Origin: Aegilops tauschii subsp. strangulata
Taxonomy: Eukaryota > Streptophyta > Magnoliopsida > Poales > Poaceae
NCBI RefSeq assembly: GCF_002575655.3
Contig: NC_053041.3
Span: 121,054,318 to 121,118,317 of the forward strand
Direction: 5' to 3'
DNA length: 64,000 nt
Shown here: piece after piece, positions 45,159-57,357 of the stretch
Position numbering within the stretch: the stretch's first letter is position 1
How the letters are laid out: each line of letters begins with the position of its first letter
Made by a program: the position numbers and the translations under genes
The notes under the pieces: generated by a model
What the model saw: the letters and a program-made list of their open reading frames with translations, nothing else
What the model was told of the DNA's origin: nothing
Database searches by the model: none

Positions 45159-45257
45159 GGTGAGTGCTTGAAGGTATATCTTTAGATCTTGCAATCGAAT
45201 CTTTTTGTTTCTTGTTTTATCACTAGTTTAGTTTATAAAAGAAAACCAAAAAATGGA

Positions 45258-46232
45258 ATGAGGGTACCTCATATGCTTCATCTTTTTAATATCATTCATG
45301 AAAATAAGGATTCCGATAATTGTGCTCAAGTGCTAGAAGAAGAATGCATTAGAATGTTTGGCACCAAACATTTGAATGATGAGCATGATTGCAATGTTGT
45401 TAGTATGAATTCTTTGAATACCCATGATGCTAATGATATGCAAAGCCACAAGCTTGGGGATGCTATGTTTGATGAAGATGATATGTTTTGTCCCCCAAGT
45501 TTTGATGAGCAAATTTATTATGATGATAGCATGACTCCTATTTATGATGATTATATTGATGAAAGTGGGTTTGGAAGAGTGTCAACTTTAGGAATTAATG
45601 ATCCCACTATTTTGGAGGATGTTGAATATTATTGTGATAATTTTGAAATTGGATTTGGAGAGGTCATGGCTTTATTTAGTGATGATTCCACTATTTCGGA
45701 AGAGATCCCAATTGATTATGAGAATAAAGTTGCTATCTATGATGATTATTGTGATGACATGTATGCTATAAAGAATAATTATAACCATGAAACTTGTCAT
45801 CATGATTCTAGTTTTCAATTGGATTATGCCTCACATGATAGTTATTTTGTTGAGTTTGCTCCCACTACTATTCAAGAGAAGAAAATTGCTTATGTGGAGA
45901 GTAATACAAATTCTATACTTGTAGATCATGAAAAGAATGCTTTATGTGATGGTTATATTGTTGAATTCATTCATGATGCTACTGAAAATTATTATGAGGG
46001 AGGAATATATGCTCGTAGGAATTGCAATAATATCAAGTTTCCTCTCTATGTGCTTAAAGTTTTAAAGTTATGGTTGTTTTGCCTTCCTATGCTAGTTGAT
46101 TATTGTTCCCATAAGTTGTTTGCTCACAAATCCCTATGCATAGGAAGTGCTTTAGACTTAAATGTTCTAGTCATATTCTTCATGATGCTCTCTTTATATT
46201 TCAATTCTTATCTTTTATGTGAGCATCATTGA
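45258..46232 (+). CDS. 324-aa ORF of unknown function in the non-autonomous LTR element
   Basis: Open from the first ATG at 45258 to the TGA ending at 46232; the frame extends upstream without ATG to 45189, close to the primer site. It has no gag, protease or polymerase motif. The first 240 residues are very acidic and rich in Asp, Tyr, Asn (DEDDMFCPPSFDEQIYYDDS, DDYCDDMYAIKNN), with repeated Tyr-Asp-Asp blocks. The C-terminal 60 contain two hydrophobic stretches (PLYVLKVLKLWLFCLPMLVD and LNVLVIFFMMLSLYFN) that could be membrane segments. Athila elements carry env-like ORFs with transmembrane segments, but they lie after pol and I see no specific similarity. That the frame is open over nearly 1 kb of AT-rich DNA argues for past selection. 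Function unknown. Confidence 0.6.
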   Translation: MRVPHMLHLFNIIHENKDSDNCAQVLEEECIRMFGTKHLNDEHDCNVVSMNSLNTHDANDMQSHKLGDAMFDEDDMFCPPSFDEQIYYDDSMTPIYDDYIDESGFGRVSTLGINDPTILEDVEYYCDNFEIGFGEVMALFSDDSTISEEIPIDYENKVAIYDDYCDDMYAIKNNYNHETCHHDSSFQLDYASHDSYFVEFAPTTIQEKKIAYVESNTNSILVDHEKNALCDGYIVEFIHDATENYYEGGIYARRNCNNIKFPLYVLKVLKLWLFCLPMLVDYCSHKLFAHKSLCIGSALDLNVLVIFFMMLSLYFNSYLLCEHH

Positions 46233-47176
46233 AATCATCATGCCTAGCTAGGGGTGTTAAACGATAGCGCTTGTTGGGAGGCAACCCCATTTTTGTTCCT
46301 TGCTTTTTGTTCCTGTTTAGTAATAAATAAACCATCTAGCCTCTGGTTAGATTTGGTTTTATGTTTTAATTAGGGTTTGTGCCAAGTAAGACCTATAGGA
46401 TCTTCTTGGATTATAATTATTTGATCTTGCTGAAAAAGACAGAAACTTTCTGCTCAAAAAAACAATAGTTAAAAATCACCAGAAAGTGATAAAATACTGA
46501 TTCCAATTGCAGTAGATCAATAATCAAATTATCTAGGTCTTCCTATTTTGGTAGATTTTTCTGACTTCTAGAAGTTTGCGTTTGATACATATTACTACAG
46601 ACACTTCTGTTTTTGTCAGATTCTGTTTTCTATGTGTTGTTTGCTTATTTTGATGAATCTATGAGTAGTATCGGAGGGTATGAACCATAGAGAAGTTGGA
46701 ATACAGTAGATATTACACCAATATGAATTTAGAATTAGTTCGCAACAGTACCAAAAGTGGTGATTTATTTTCTTATACTAACGGAGCTTACGAGTTTTCT
46801 GTTAAGTTTTGTGTTGTGAAGTTTTCAAGTTTTGGGTAAAGATTCGATGGACTATGGAATAAGGAGTGGCAAGTGCCTAAGCTTGGGGATTCCCAAGGCA
46901 CCCCAAGGCAATATTCAAGCACAACCAAAAGCCTAAGCTTGGGGATGCCCCGGAAGGCATCCCCTCTTTCGTCTTCGTTCATCGATAACTTTACTTGGAG
47001 CTATATTTTTATTCACCACATGATATGTGTTTTGCTTGGAGCGTCAATTTATTTTGTTAGGATTTTCTTGCTTTTATCTAGAACAATGTTTTGCATCTTT
47101 TATTTCAATAAAAGTGGCATTGATAGCCTTTACTATGCCTATTTTACAAGTCGTCATGTTGCTGTTTGAAAACAGA
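46233..47176 (+). other. Residual internal region of the non-autonomous element
   Basis: Non-coding. It includes cgcttgttgggaggcaaccc (46269) after the ORF and a gcctaagcttggggat repeat (46876 and 46930). It ends at a deletion junction into the 3' LTR at 47177, which removed the polypurine tract. Confidence 0.6.
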
Positions 47177-47539
47177 AAGCAATCCAGGAGACTTGGAGTA
47201 GACGTCAGGGAAGCTTCGAGGAAGCCACCAGGCAGGGAGGCGTGCCCTACCCCCTGGGCGCGCGCCCCACCCTCATGGGCCCCTCGTGGCTCCCCTGACC
47301 GACTTCTTTCGCCTATAAATATCCATATACCCTAAAAACATCAGGGAACAGAATAGATCGGGAGTTCCGCCGCCGCAAGCCTCTGTAGCCACCAAAAACC
47401 AATCGGGAGCCTGTTCCGGCATCCTGCCGGAGGGGGGATCCCTCACCGGTGGCCATCTTCATCATCTCGGCGCTCTCCATGACGAGGAGGGAGTAGTTCA
47501 CTCTCGGGGCTGAGGGTATGTACCAGTAGCTATGTGTTT

Positions 47540-47578
<39 letters not shown>

Positions 47579-48594
47579 TTGTTGAGGTGGTATGATCTTG
47601 ATGTATCGCGAGCTTTGCTATTATAGTTGGATCTTATGATGTTTCTCCCCCTCTACTCTCTTGTAATGGTTTGAGTTTTCCCTTTGTAGTTATCTTATCG
47701 GATTGAGTCTTTATGGATTTGAGAACACTTGATGTATGTCTTGCATGTGCGTATCTGTGGTGACAATGGGATATCACGTGATTCACCTGATGTATGTTTT
47801 GGTGATCAACTTGCGGGTTCCGCTCGTGAACTTATGCATAGGGGTTGGCACACGTTTTCGTCTTGACTCTCCGGTAGAAACTTTGGGGCACTCTTTGAAG
47901 TTCTTTGTGTTGGTTGAATTGATGAATCTGAGATTGTGTGATGCATATCGTATAATCATACCCACGGATACTTGAGGTGACATTGGAGTATCTAGGTGAC
48001 ATTAGGGTTTTGGTTGATTTGTGTCTTAAGGTGTTATTCTAGTACAAACTCTTTAATAGATCAATACGAAAGAATAACTTTGAGGTGGTTTCGTACCCTA
48101 CAATAATCTTTTTGTTTGTTCTCCGCTATTAGTGACTCTTTGTTGCATGTTGCATGTTGAGGGATAGTTATATGATCCAATTATGTTATTATTGTTGAGA
48201 GAACTTGCACTAGTGAAAGAATGAACCCTAGGCCTTGTTTCCTAGCATTGCAATACTGTTTACGCTCACTTTTATCATTACTTACCTTGCTGTTTTGATA
48301 TTTTCAGATTACAAAAACCTATATCTACCATCCATATTGCACTTGTATCACCATCTCTTCGCCGAACTAGTGCACCTATACAATTTACCATTGTATTGGG
48401 TGTGTTGGGGACACAAGAGACTCTTTGTTATTTGGTTGCAGGGTTGCTTGAGAGAGACCATCTTCATCCTACGCCTCCCACGGATTGATAAACCTTAGGT
48501 CATCCACTTGAGGGAAATTTGCTACTGTCGTACAAACCTCTGCACTTGGAGGCCCAACAACGTCTACAAGAAGAAGGTTGCGTAGTAGACATTA
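47177..48594 (+). repeat. 3' LTR of the non-autonomous element, 5'-truncated
   Basis: Matches 43706-45131 with few changes; the terminal CA has become TA (acatta at 48589-48594). A (CT)n run at 47541-47575 is longer than in the 5' LTR. The first 233 bases of LTR are missing. Confidence 0.88.
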
Positions 48595-49680
48595 GTTCGC
48601 TCCTAACCTAGCCGCCGCTGGACAGACCGACATAGCACTTCCTCGCGCCCCTCGTTGGAGGGCGGTCACCGGGCTTCAAGTGAACGGAAGGACAAGAAGA
48701 TGAATATCCAACCCTGGGTGTAGCCTGCGTGGGAGGCAGCGGCGGCAGCACGGGCATGGCATCGAGCTTGCGCAAACAGACAGTCGTGGCTTGCAAGAGT
48801 AGCATGCGCAACGAGCAGGTACATCACATCCCTGATTATATCTAATTAAACTCTTCAATTTCTAGCCAATAGTTAAACCCGACGGTGTTGTAAAACTGCT
48901 TGTATATAGGGAATCTATGAGAAAATGAAACCAATTTCTACTTATTTTATAACTCCCCCAATCAGTACTGAACCGACTGAATCTGATGTATCTAATCAAG
49001 TTTCCGGTGCAAACATCCAAGCTCATGTTGTTCTTGAGCCTGAAGTGTCTAAAGAACAGACTGCTAATGAAGGATTTGATGCAAACATTTTACATGCTCC
49101 TGGTGATGAACATATAGTGTCTAATGAGGCATCTAATGCAAGCATCTTGCAAGCTCCCATTGAAGGATTTAGTGTCTAATGATGATTTTCTATGTTGAGA
49201 GAGATATAGAGATTTGCAGGCATTGATGACAAGCAAATTATAGTGCATTTTCATGGCTTGAGGAAATGTCGAGGCCATCTACCAGAAAGTCCCCATATCA
49301 TGACAATGTAGCATAAATACTTTTCTAATATGTTGTTTGAAACTATTGGCATACTTGTGCAGGATAGATATATTGATATGCAGTTTGCGCACTGGTTATA
49401 GGTACAATTACACTTCGATATTTTCAGCCAGAGAATGAATAATTCAAGCAGGTACAGACCATGTTTGTAGTCCTTGTACACCATGTTGCATTTTGTGTTT
49501 TTTGGTGCTTGCATCATTTAGTGTTTATAATCTGAACTACTTTGGATCATTAGCTGGTTTTCAAAATGCATGTAGCTTCACATTTCTCAAGTTATGTTGA
49601 TTTCCGGAGTGCAAGTGCCTTCATATTTTTTTAAGTTAAATGTTCGCCCCTGGTAACTTGAATTCATGGATCCGCCACTG
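48595..49680 (+). mobile_element. hAT-like element, right end (tentative)
   Basis: The sequence ends ...atggatccgccactg at 49680, the inverse of CAGTGGCGGATCC, a terminus I associate with plant hAT-type elements. The inside holds an exon-like stretch at 48700-48820 with a GTACAT donor and a small ORF. Left terminus and 8-bp duplication were not found, so this is tentative. Confidence 0.4.
48925..49179 (+). CDS. Small ORF in the hAT-like region (84 aa)
   Basis: Opens with ATG (MKPISTYFITPPISTEPTES) and ends at 49179. It holds a repeated pattern (VSNQVSGANIQAHV, VSNEASNASILQAP). The start is reminiscent of N-termini of hAT/TTF-type zinc-finger transposases, but no zinc finger is visible. Could be a remnant N-terminal exon; weakly supported. 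Confidence 0.3.
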   Translation: MKPISTYFITPPISTEPTESDVSNQVSGANIQAHVVLEPEVSKEQTANEGFDANILHAPGDEHIVSNEASNASILQAPIEGFSV

Positions 49681-49734
49681 CACACAAATCATACACGAAT
49701 GCCAGTACGAATTAAATGAAATGCAGGGACTTAC

Positions 49735-50600
49735 TCTAGCTCGTTGTACAGGCTCACTGCAGCTCTGCTGGTGCTTGGGATGTTCCATGTACAAGTCCAT
49801 GTTACCACTTGCTTGGATGTGCAGGCCTTGTGCTCCTTGCATCCCCCTCTGCATTTTTGACACGGCGAATGGTTGATCAAATAAGAGGAATCTACCTTGC
49901 TGTTGTACCGGAGGACAGATACTTACAAGGTTGTACGGGTGTGCAGGATGTGTACCAGATCCCGTAGCGCCGTCATGCTTCGCTAAAAAATGGATTTGCT
50001 TGTTTCAGATGATATCTCCAGAAGAAATAAGAGTTAAAGTCAGAGTTAGGTAGGCGTGTAAGCTAAGAGAGCAGTGAAAGGATATCCAAACATCGTCGAA
50101 ACAGTGCACAAGGGAGTGATGTGTGGATACCTAGTTCGGGCCGGCGTTTGGGCATGCTCGCCTAGCTAGAGTGCGGGTCACTTCAGAGCCATTGAGGGTG
50201 ATGCGCTGGCTGGCCGCGCACGGATGCAGATCTTGAGTGGCAGCAAAGGGCTACGATGTAGTGGACGAGACCGTTGGTGAAGCCCCAGCGGCCTCGGGGG
50301 GCGGAGGCGCGACGATGTGCTCGGTGAAGTAGCCCCGGTGAGCTGGGAGACGGCGTCGGTGAAGCGCACCTGGTGCGGTGGAAGTCGGTGTCTGTGAGGA
50401 ACGTCGGTTGCGGCGGCCGACGTTGTCGGTGGACCACCCGGTGCGGTGGACGAGGGCGTAGATGAGGTAGCTCTGGTGAGGTGGTGAAGCGCGACCGTCG
50501 TCTTCGTCGTCGTCGTCCGGCACAGAGGTGGGGAAAGAGATGAGACGAGGGGCGATTCGAACTTTGCTTGGGTTGGCGGCGTATTAGGGATATGAGCAAT
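49735..50600 (-). pseudogene. Third partial copy of the Transposase_24-type gene (N-terminal side)
   Basis: The exon ending at a GTAAGT donor (49734) reads MQRGMQGAQGLHIQASGNMD and SCSEPVQRAR, aligning with 42782-42898. Another exon at about 49990-49931 (THPAHPYNL, GTAAGT donor) lies upstream. 50180-50580 holds overlapping open minus-strand frames, one with an acidic start (DDDDEDDGRASPPHQSYL), which may be the first exon. Middle exons are lacking. Confidence 0.45.
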
Positions 50601-51905
50601 CTGGGCACGGAAGGGGACGGTGGAGAAGGGAGATTTTGTAGGGCTGGAATTGGGGCCGCCAGATATTTCAATCCGAAACGTGGAAGCGCGAACTTATTTT
50701 GTCGTTGTCCTTTTTGGGGGGGGGGAGGGAGGGAGGGGGTGGGTGGCTGGGTGCTAAGCGTCCGTCCGACACACGTGACCACCACGACACGACCCTGGTC
50801 TGCCTGGTGCGCCTACATTTGAGAATGCAAACGAATCTTCTTTCATTTGCAAACGAATCTGTATGTATTACCATGCCCGTGTTTTCCTTGCAATAATTAG
50901 TCATTCGAAACGAGATACTATAAATTAATTAATGAGGAGTTATTTGAAAAAAAATCGAAATGGTATCCACGCTAACGTGGATTAGAGTGTGTGTGTCACA
51001 TAATTAGTTATTTGAATTAGAGTGTGTGTCACATAGCGATCTCCAATTCTAACGTGAATTTCGCATTTCACTGTATCCATGGTACTTTTTTAATGCATAT
51101 TCATATGTATATGATGAACACCATGGTAGTGAGAAAACTTTTGGATGGATTCAAACATATGACCTACAAAATAGCACAACAAATCGAGTCAATGTCAACT
51201 TTTCGAAACCTAGTATGGCACGAATTCGAAATAATTACCCATATGCATGGCCCTCAGTTCAAATCTTACAATGTACACCGAATTTAAACATCTATATTAA
51301 CTCTCGTACTATCTACATTCAAATGTTGTTTTTAGCCCCCCCCCCCGCCCCCCGCACACACGCTACATACTTCCTGTATCGGTCAATCTTCCTCTCCTAA
51401 CCACCTTAGGAAGCTATTGGTTTCCAACACACATCCATTCCTTTTCTCCATGTTTTGATCTCTAACTCTCTCAACTACACAACCCCCTTTTTCCACTCTG
51501 TTACGAAATGTATTTACGTCACACACCCGCCATTGCACCCCATGCCGAGCTCTCTCTCTCTCTCCCTCTCCCTCTCACCCTCTCACGCTAAATACATGCA
51601 TTGCCTAGCTAGCCCCCCAACCTCTCGTGCGCACGCACGCACATTGTCTATCTAAGTCACTCCCTCAGGACTGTGTCACTCTTTCTTCCGCACGGCGAGC
51701 CACACTCGCTCAATCTCGCTCTCTTTATTTGAGTCTCGTTTAACCTTGTTTTCTTTCACACACAAATTATATATCTCCCTGTTTGGCCCTCGATCGACAC
51801 ACTCTATACTCTCTCACGCAGATTGTCTATCTAGGTCACTCCATCGAAGCCGACCCCACTCTTTTGACCTCACGGCGGGCCACGCTCTCTCTCTCCCCCC
51901 TCTCC

Positions 51906-51948
<43 letters not shown>

Positions 51949-53485
51949 TATGTCTCGATTGACCTCGCTCTTTCTCGGACAAAAACGATATATCACCATG
52001 TTTGAGCCCAGTTCGACTTATTCACATTGTATACTCTCTCACGCACATTGTCTATCTAGGTCACTCTCTCCAACCCGTCTCACTCTTTCGATCGCACGAT
52101 GACCCTATGTGATCGATTGACCTTGCTTCCTCCCACCACAAAATATATCTACACGTCTGTGACTGGATCATCTCTCAAGCTCTATCTTACGGCCATCACC
52201 CTTGCCAAAAGCTCAATCGGACAATATCTCTCTAGAGCATATATATTTGTTCAATGAATGTCGGACCACACTCACTTTATCTCTCTATCTATATGTCTCT
52301 CGATTGACCTCGCTTTCTCACGTCGTATCTTCCACACATTGAAGCTACCTCTCCATCCCTCGCAAAGCCGGAGCTATTTACATTGCGAGGGGCACTCCAA
52401 CCTTGGATTAATTTGTGTAGGCATTTATTCCGGTCGGTTTAGATTATATTTTCGTAGCATTCGGCCCACAGCTACTCGAAACACCGTTGCAACCCCCGCA
52501 ACCCCCCTAGTTGATTTCCCTCTGGCTCGGTCATCGCTCTCTCGCACGTCCTTTCTCGCCTTCAACGTCGCACCATGGTATTACTGCAAAAAACTCTGTT
52601 GTTCTCTTTAATTATTATAAATAAGCTACAAAACTACACACCGATAATCCACTTGGAATGGAACAAATTTTGACCCACAAATTAAAGTGCTACAAACTAC
52701 ACACCGAGGGGCCCACATGTCATGAAACAAATTTGGACCCATATACAAATTAAAAAATAAAGGACGAGGATCGAACATGCGACCAGGGCCTTCAAGCCGC
52801 ACGTCAATAGGCAACATACGTAGAGCAACATTGTTTGTAGTACCTCCCTTTGTTCACATAATGTTTTTATATTACCACAGCCTATTTAATGGATAACATG
52901 CAATATTATTTTTAGTACTATCCGCCTTCACTTACTGGTGGGTTCCATGTGTGCTCTCTCTCTCTCCACCCCTTCTGCGTTTAGACGCACAGGCAAACAC
53001 GAAGAACTCGCGGGCGATGTTGCCGTTGACCATATCTAGACGCGTTCACAAGTTACGGCACCAGTTTCACGTGCTAGCAGCACTAGTCAGTGTGTACGTG
53101 CAATGCACGTTAATTTGGAAGTATATTAAGTGCATGCGGATATTAAGTGGGATATTATTTGCGTGTTATTATGTGATTAGCACTATTTTTGGCATGAAAT
53201 TAACTGCACGCTAAACGTGTTGAGCGCTCGACATTGAAGCAGTCTAGGTCATTGGATGACAAGGAATACATGTGGCTTGATGACGTTTTATATTTAATTT
53301 GATACGACTCTAGCAGAACATTCAATCGATCAAACCATAGATTTCGTTCAGTCTGACTCCAACTTTAAATTATACGACGATCGATCTAAAATAAACGGAA
53401 ATGATAAACGTTCGGATTTTAAGCATGGCAATCTGAACGTTTTTCATGGCAAATTTAGATTACGCGGTGGCGGCGGGGGCGTCTT
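50601..53485. other. No gene recognised; simple repeats
   Basis: A G-run at 50718-50740, a C-run near 51338-51353, (CT)-rich tracts at 51547-51590 and 51887-51946, and a diverged direct duplication of ctacaaa(a)ctacacaccga...gaaacaaattt(t)gaccca at 52627-52742. Several copies of a cactct/cacgcagattgtctatctaggtcact block (51650, 51815, 52040) form a loose tandem series. Nothing coding is supported. Confidence 0.5.
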
Positions 53486-54144
53486 ACGGTGGGAAGCGGC
53501 TCCTCTGCCGTGCTCTGTGTGCCGTCGGGCCACTGACCGACGGCGACGGCGGCGCCTTGTGCCAATGTTGGCATACTCCTTGACGTTGGCCTAGCTTCAA
53601 GGAAGGCCAAAATGTTCTAGACTTCGGAGCGAGTCAACTGGCGGGAGGAGGCGACTGGCGTTGGTGCAAGGATGCGGTCGACGGCGGCCATCCATGCCGC
53701 TGAGGGGGGCACTGGCACCCGCGCGGGGACAGGTGCTGTCAACGGCGCGGTGGAGACATTCATGTACACGGGCACCGGCACGGGCGCGCACGTGAGTGCA
53801 CGCGCAGGCGCATGCGCTGGCAGGTGCACGGGCACCGCGACGGGCGTGCGCGTTAGTGCACGTGCAGGCGGATGCGCTGGCAGGTGCATGGGCGCGTGAA
53901 AGTCGGCGGGGACCTCGTGGAACCCCGTGGCATCAAGCTTGGCGACAATGTGCGTCTCCCAGCCAATCAATGCCACGAGGATGGGCGCTGGCGCAGTCGG
54001 GGCGACGGGAGCGGGGACAGGCGCGGCGTCTTCCCGCAAGGCCGGTTCAAGCTCGTCCCAAAGGGCCTTATGTTCTTGAGACTCTGGCTAGGTGTCTTCC
54101 TCAGGAACCTGGAAGACTAAGGGCAGACCATCGTGATGCGGCAT
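53486..54144 (-). pseudogene. Pro/Ala-rich reading frame with two in-frame stops, identity unknown
   Basis: From an ATG at 54144 (MPHHDGLPLVFQVPEEDT) the frame meets TAG near 54090, continues through a proline/alanine/valine-rich stretch, meets TAG near 53620 (after LTRSEV), and stays open to a GTAAGACG donor near 53486. GC content is much higher than around it. Internal tandem repeats (PARALTRTPVAVPVHLPAHA) are visible in DNA at 53775-53890. Upstream (54145-54330) looks like a leader. It may be a captured or host gene fragment; I do not recognise it. Confidence 0.35.
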
Positions 54145-54555
54145 GGCGTACGTTTAGGTCAGGCTGGTTGGAGGTAGGCGACAGGAGAATGGGAGAGGAA
54201 GAGAGAAGATTGTAGCGATACAGGGTAGTGCAGGGTTGATTTTAAACTGCGGCACCGGCGACATTAAAAGTGGGAGCAGTTGGGACGAAGGTGGGCGGCG
54301 GAGCCTGGTCAAAGGGCTCGCCTCCCGATGAGCACTACAAAAGAATACACTTCCATGATGATACGTGTTTGTCACAGTAGGTCACATTTTCTGTCATGCA
54401 TGTACATCCATGACAAATTTATGACAGAATCAAAATAGTCATACGTGTGCTCTCGTAGAACTGTTGCATGACATTACCAAAATTATCATCACGGAAGTGT
54501 CCACTTCCATGACGATAAATCGCGCGTCACAGAAGTGCTTTCGTCGAGGGTGACC

Positions 54556-54762
54556 GACACGTGGCATCCACCGTAACGGAATGCCGTTAAGCTATCGGAT
54601 CCGGTTTTGGATCCGATAACCCGTTAACAGCCCCGACCAATGGGAATTTTCCACGTGTAAAATCATCATTGGCTGGAGGAAACACGTGTCGGCTCACCGT
54701 TGGGACAGAGGTCATCCATTCATTGGACCCAAAGCGCCTATGATACGTCGACACGTGGCACA
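54556..54762. promoter_or_regulatory. Cluster of ACGTG (G-box/ABRE-like) motifs in the element D left end
   Basis: gacacgtggc, ttccacgtgtaa, aaacacgtgtcgg and gacacgtggca occur within about 200 bases, each a CACGTG-type palindrome or near-palindrome. Equivalent clusters lie in copy B (33735-33940) and copy A (32650-32762). Recognition by bZIP or bHLH proteins is inferred. Confidence 0.5.
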
Positions 54763-54764
54763 GC

Positions 54765-55615
54765 CCAACAGAGGCCCATTCCTGTGAAAAGGCCGGCCCG
54801 TTTGACTTGGTCAAAAGGTGGCGGGCTGGCCCACGGCAAGCCTGTTAACGGCCTGTTCGCATACCCATTTACAGCCCGCTAACCCAGGGCCCGTTTACGG
54901 CCTATCCGAATTAGGCCCAGTAGTGTCATCTGGGTCGTCCAATATAATTCCAACCCGTTTTAACTTCCGGCCCATGTATGGCCCATGATGTCTTTTGGCC
55001 CATATGAGGCCCTTATTACTCTCGGCCCATTAAAGGCCCGTGGTAAAACTGGCCCGTAATGAACAGTGTATCACTTTATACCTATTAACGACACGTGGTG
55101 AAACTCGCCCGTAATGAACAATGTATCACTTTATACCCATTAACGGCCCATTATTTCGTCGGGCCGTTTCCAGCCCATGTTATTTTCTGCCTTCTCGGGG
55201 CCCATTTATTCTTGGGCTCATTTCCACATTCGTTTACTTATGGCCTGTTACTGTCATTTTCTGCTTGTGGGCCAAATTCAGCCCGTGGTTACAGTCGGCC
55301 CGTTTGTGGCCCGTTAATACATTGGGTTGTTTTCATAGCATCATCAAAATACGGCCGATTAACGACGGCCCACTATGGTCGGCCCATGAATGGACGATTT
55401 CATCTCTAGCTCATTTACGGCCATAATGTGGTCTGTTATTGGCCCATGTTTGGTCAACCGATCATAAGCCCGAAGAAGGCCCATTGATGATACGACCCAT
55501 AGAAGGCCCATTGTGTCTACGGCCCGTATAAGGCCCATTGTTTCTGCACCACGTAGAAGCCCATTGTTTCTACGGCCCTTAGGAGGCCCATGTTAACTAC
55601 GGCCGGTGGGCATCA
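54765..55615. repeat. GGCCC/GGGCC motif array of copy D
   Basis: Many ggcccattaa, cggcccg and aggcccattg motifs in both orientations. A tandem block gaacagtgtatcactttatacc(c)attaacg occurs twice (55061 and 55117), and cggcccgt..aaggcccattg repeats near 55495-55600. Confidence 0.85.
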
Positions 55616-57100
55616 AAGTTCGCCACCAGTGCAAATATAAACACCCTACACTATACAAAAATGGCTTGCTGTTTTCTTCAGCCGGTGGCTGCACGTTAAG
55701 AACAAATTTTGTATCGCACCAAAACAAATTACAACTATAAAACAAAAGAAAGGTTGGCATAAAAGTTAACAGTCTAGCAGATAAATGCACCACCAGAAGT
55801 TCAGAAGCTCAGTTCATTTGACCTGACTGTTACGTTTTCATGTTGTATTGTCCGATGGAGCACCATAACCTTCGCCTTCAGTTCTCCTAGGCTCCTGAAC
55901 AACATAGCAAATGTCTGATAGTCTGGTTTCAAAACCATGCATATCTTGACAACATCGAACAATGTCTCTCCTTCTTTCACAAAGGGTCTCTGTTAGGGAA
56001 TGCACTTGTGTCTGGAGCGCAGATACAACATTGTTTTGAGCTTGCATATATTGATCATGAGGCAGTTTGGACGAGATTGCCTTAACAACCAAGCCAGTAT
56101 TACGCAGGAACGTGCTTTTGGCACTGTTAGTGGACAGGTACTGACCCACTGCAGCAAGAGCTGACATTGCGGTTATAGTTGCCTCGCCACCTTCGGAAGG
56201 TGGCGGTTCCACCATTTTTTCCATAGCTCGCTGAAAAGTTGTGGTTTTACATTAGTAGTACCAGAACAGAAAATATTAAGGAGGCAGCAAAACCAAACAA
56301 AATAGCTTTGGTCTATATACAAAACTTATTTTGGTGAACCCATGTAAAATAATAGTTGTATTTTATTGCAAAGTACATAATAAAACCAGGTTCCAAACAT
56401 ATGACCATGTATCATCGCTAATGTATTGTCTATTTCTTCACATTGTATTGAGGGCTAAGGATAAAGAGACGAAGTTTATAATATGGTAAGCATAGTATGG
56501 CATCATTCATATAAAAAACAACTGAGAACAGACAAACAGGCAATTGTAACGTTCTGTGGGCAAGTCCAGCACGGAACTAAATTACAGGTCAAGATCAAAG
56601 GAACATCACTCCTCTCTTTTAAACCTTGTAAGGTGCAATGATACGCTAAGACAATTGTGTATAAAATTGAAAAGAGTAATAGACATTGGCTGCAAACCAT
56701 GCAGTTCAAGGCACAAGTCAGAGTAAGTAGTAGTTAAAAGGCATGAGGATTAAGGACTTACAACAGCGGCTTTGACTGGTGTAGTCATGCCCTTCTTCTT
56801 GCTGGTGTGACAGTCCTTTAAGATTTCCACGGCATTTGGTTCAGGTACTTTTTGGTCCTTGCGGGCTTTCCTCTGCATTTGGAACAAGTCAATATAGATC
56901 TGATAATATGGTACAGCGAAAAGAGTGAAACAGCAGCTAATTACAAGAGCCTCGCAGTGTGCAATAAAGCTACGAGATCCTGTCGTCTGTTGGAATTTCA
57001 CTTTCGTACGGTTGGCCTTGTTCTTTGAACAGTTCACCTACAAGAAGATAGATTTGTGTGGCACATGCGTAAATAGGACTTCAACATGTGATCCGATGAC

Positions 57101-57145
57101 ATCTATCTATATCTATCTATATCTATCTATCTATCTATCTATCTA
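57101..57145. repeat. (ATCT)n microsatellite at an insertion edge
   Basis: catctatctatatctatcta... continues to 57145 where the inserted element begins. Confidence 0.9.
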
Positions 57146-57357
57146 CTAGCAAAAGAGCCCGTGCGTTGCAACAGGTACAAAATGAATTTGACAATTCATA
57201 TGGTATTTGACTGTTTACCTCCCGTGGTGAACTATAGCACCCAATCAGTCGGCTTCTGCCTCGACTTATCTTTCGTTTGGTGTAAAATTGCTGGGCATTC
57301 GGCAGCCATGCTACTATTGAGATGCAACACTCATCCTTGAAAAACAAATAAAAATGA

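Larger units (their letters stand above)
43473..48594 (+). mobile_element. Non-autonomous Gypsy-type LTR element (deleted), duplication gttcg
   Basis: 5' LTR 43473-45131, primer site, one unknown ORF, then a 3' LTR lacking its first 233 bases. gttcg occurs at 43468-43472 and 48595-48599. There is no gag, protease, reverse transcriptase or integrase. The tRNA-Asp primer site suggests that Athila-lineage elements supplied the enzymes. It resembles the Sumaya/WHAM group of wheat from memory. The two LTRs are very similar, suggesting a younger insertion than the Copia element. Confidence 0.88.

Noticed and set aside
51814..52102. Frames with long Ser/Leu or Arg/Glu runs
   Set aside because: They translate the (CT)n microsatellite.
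52838..52925. Possible second Stowaway MITE (acctccctttgttcac start)
   Set aside because: No matching inverted right end found.
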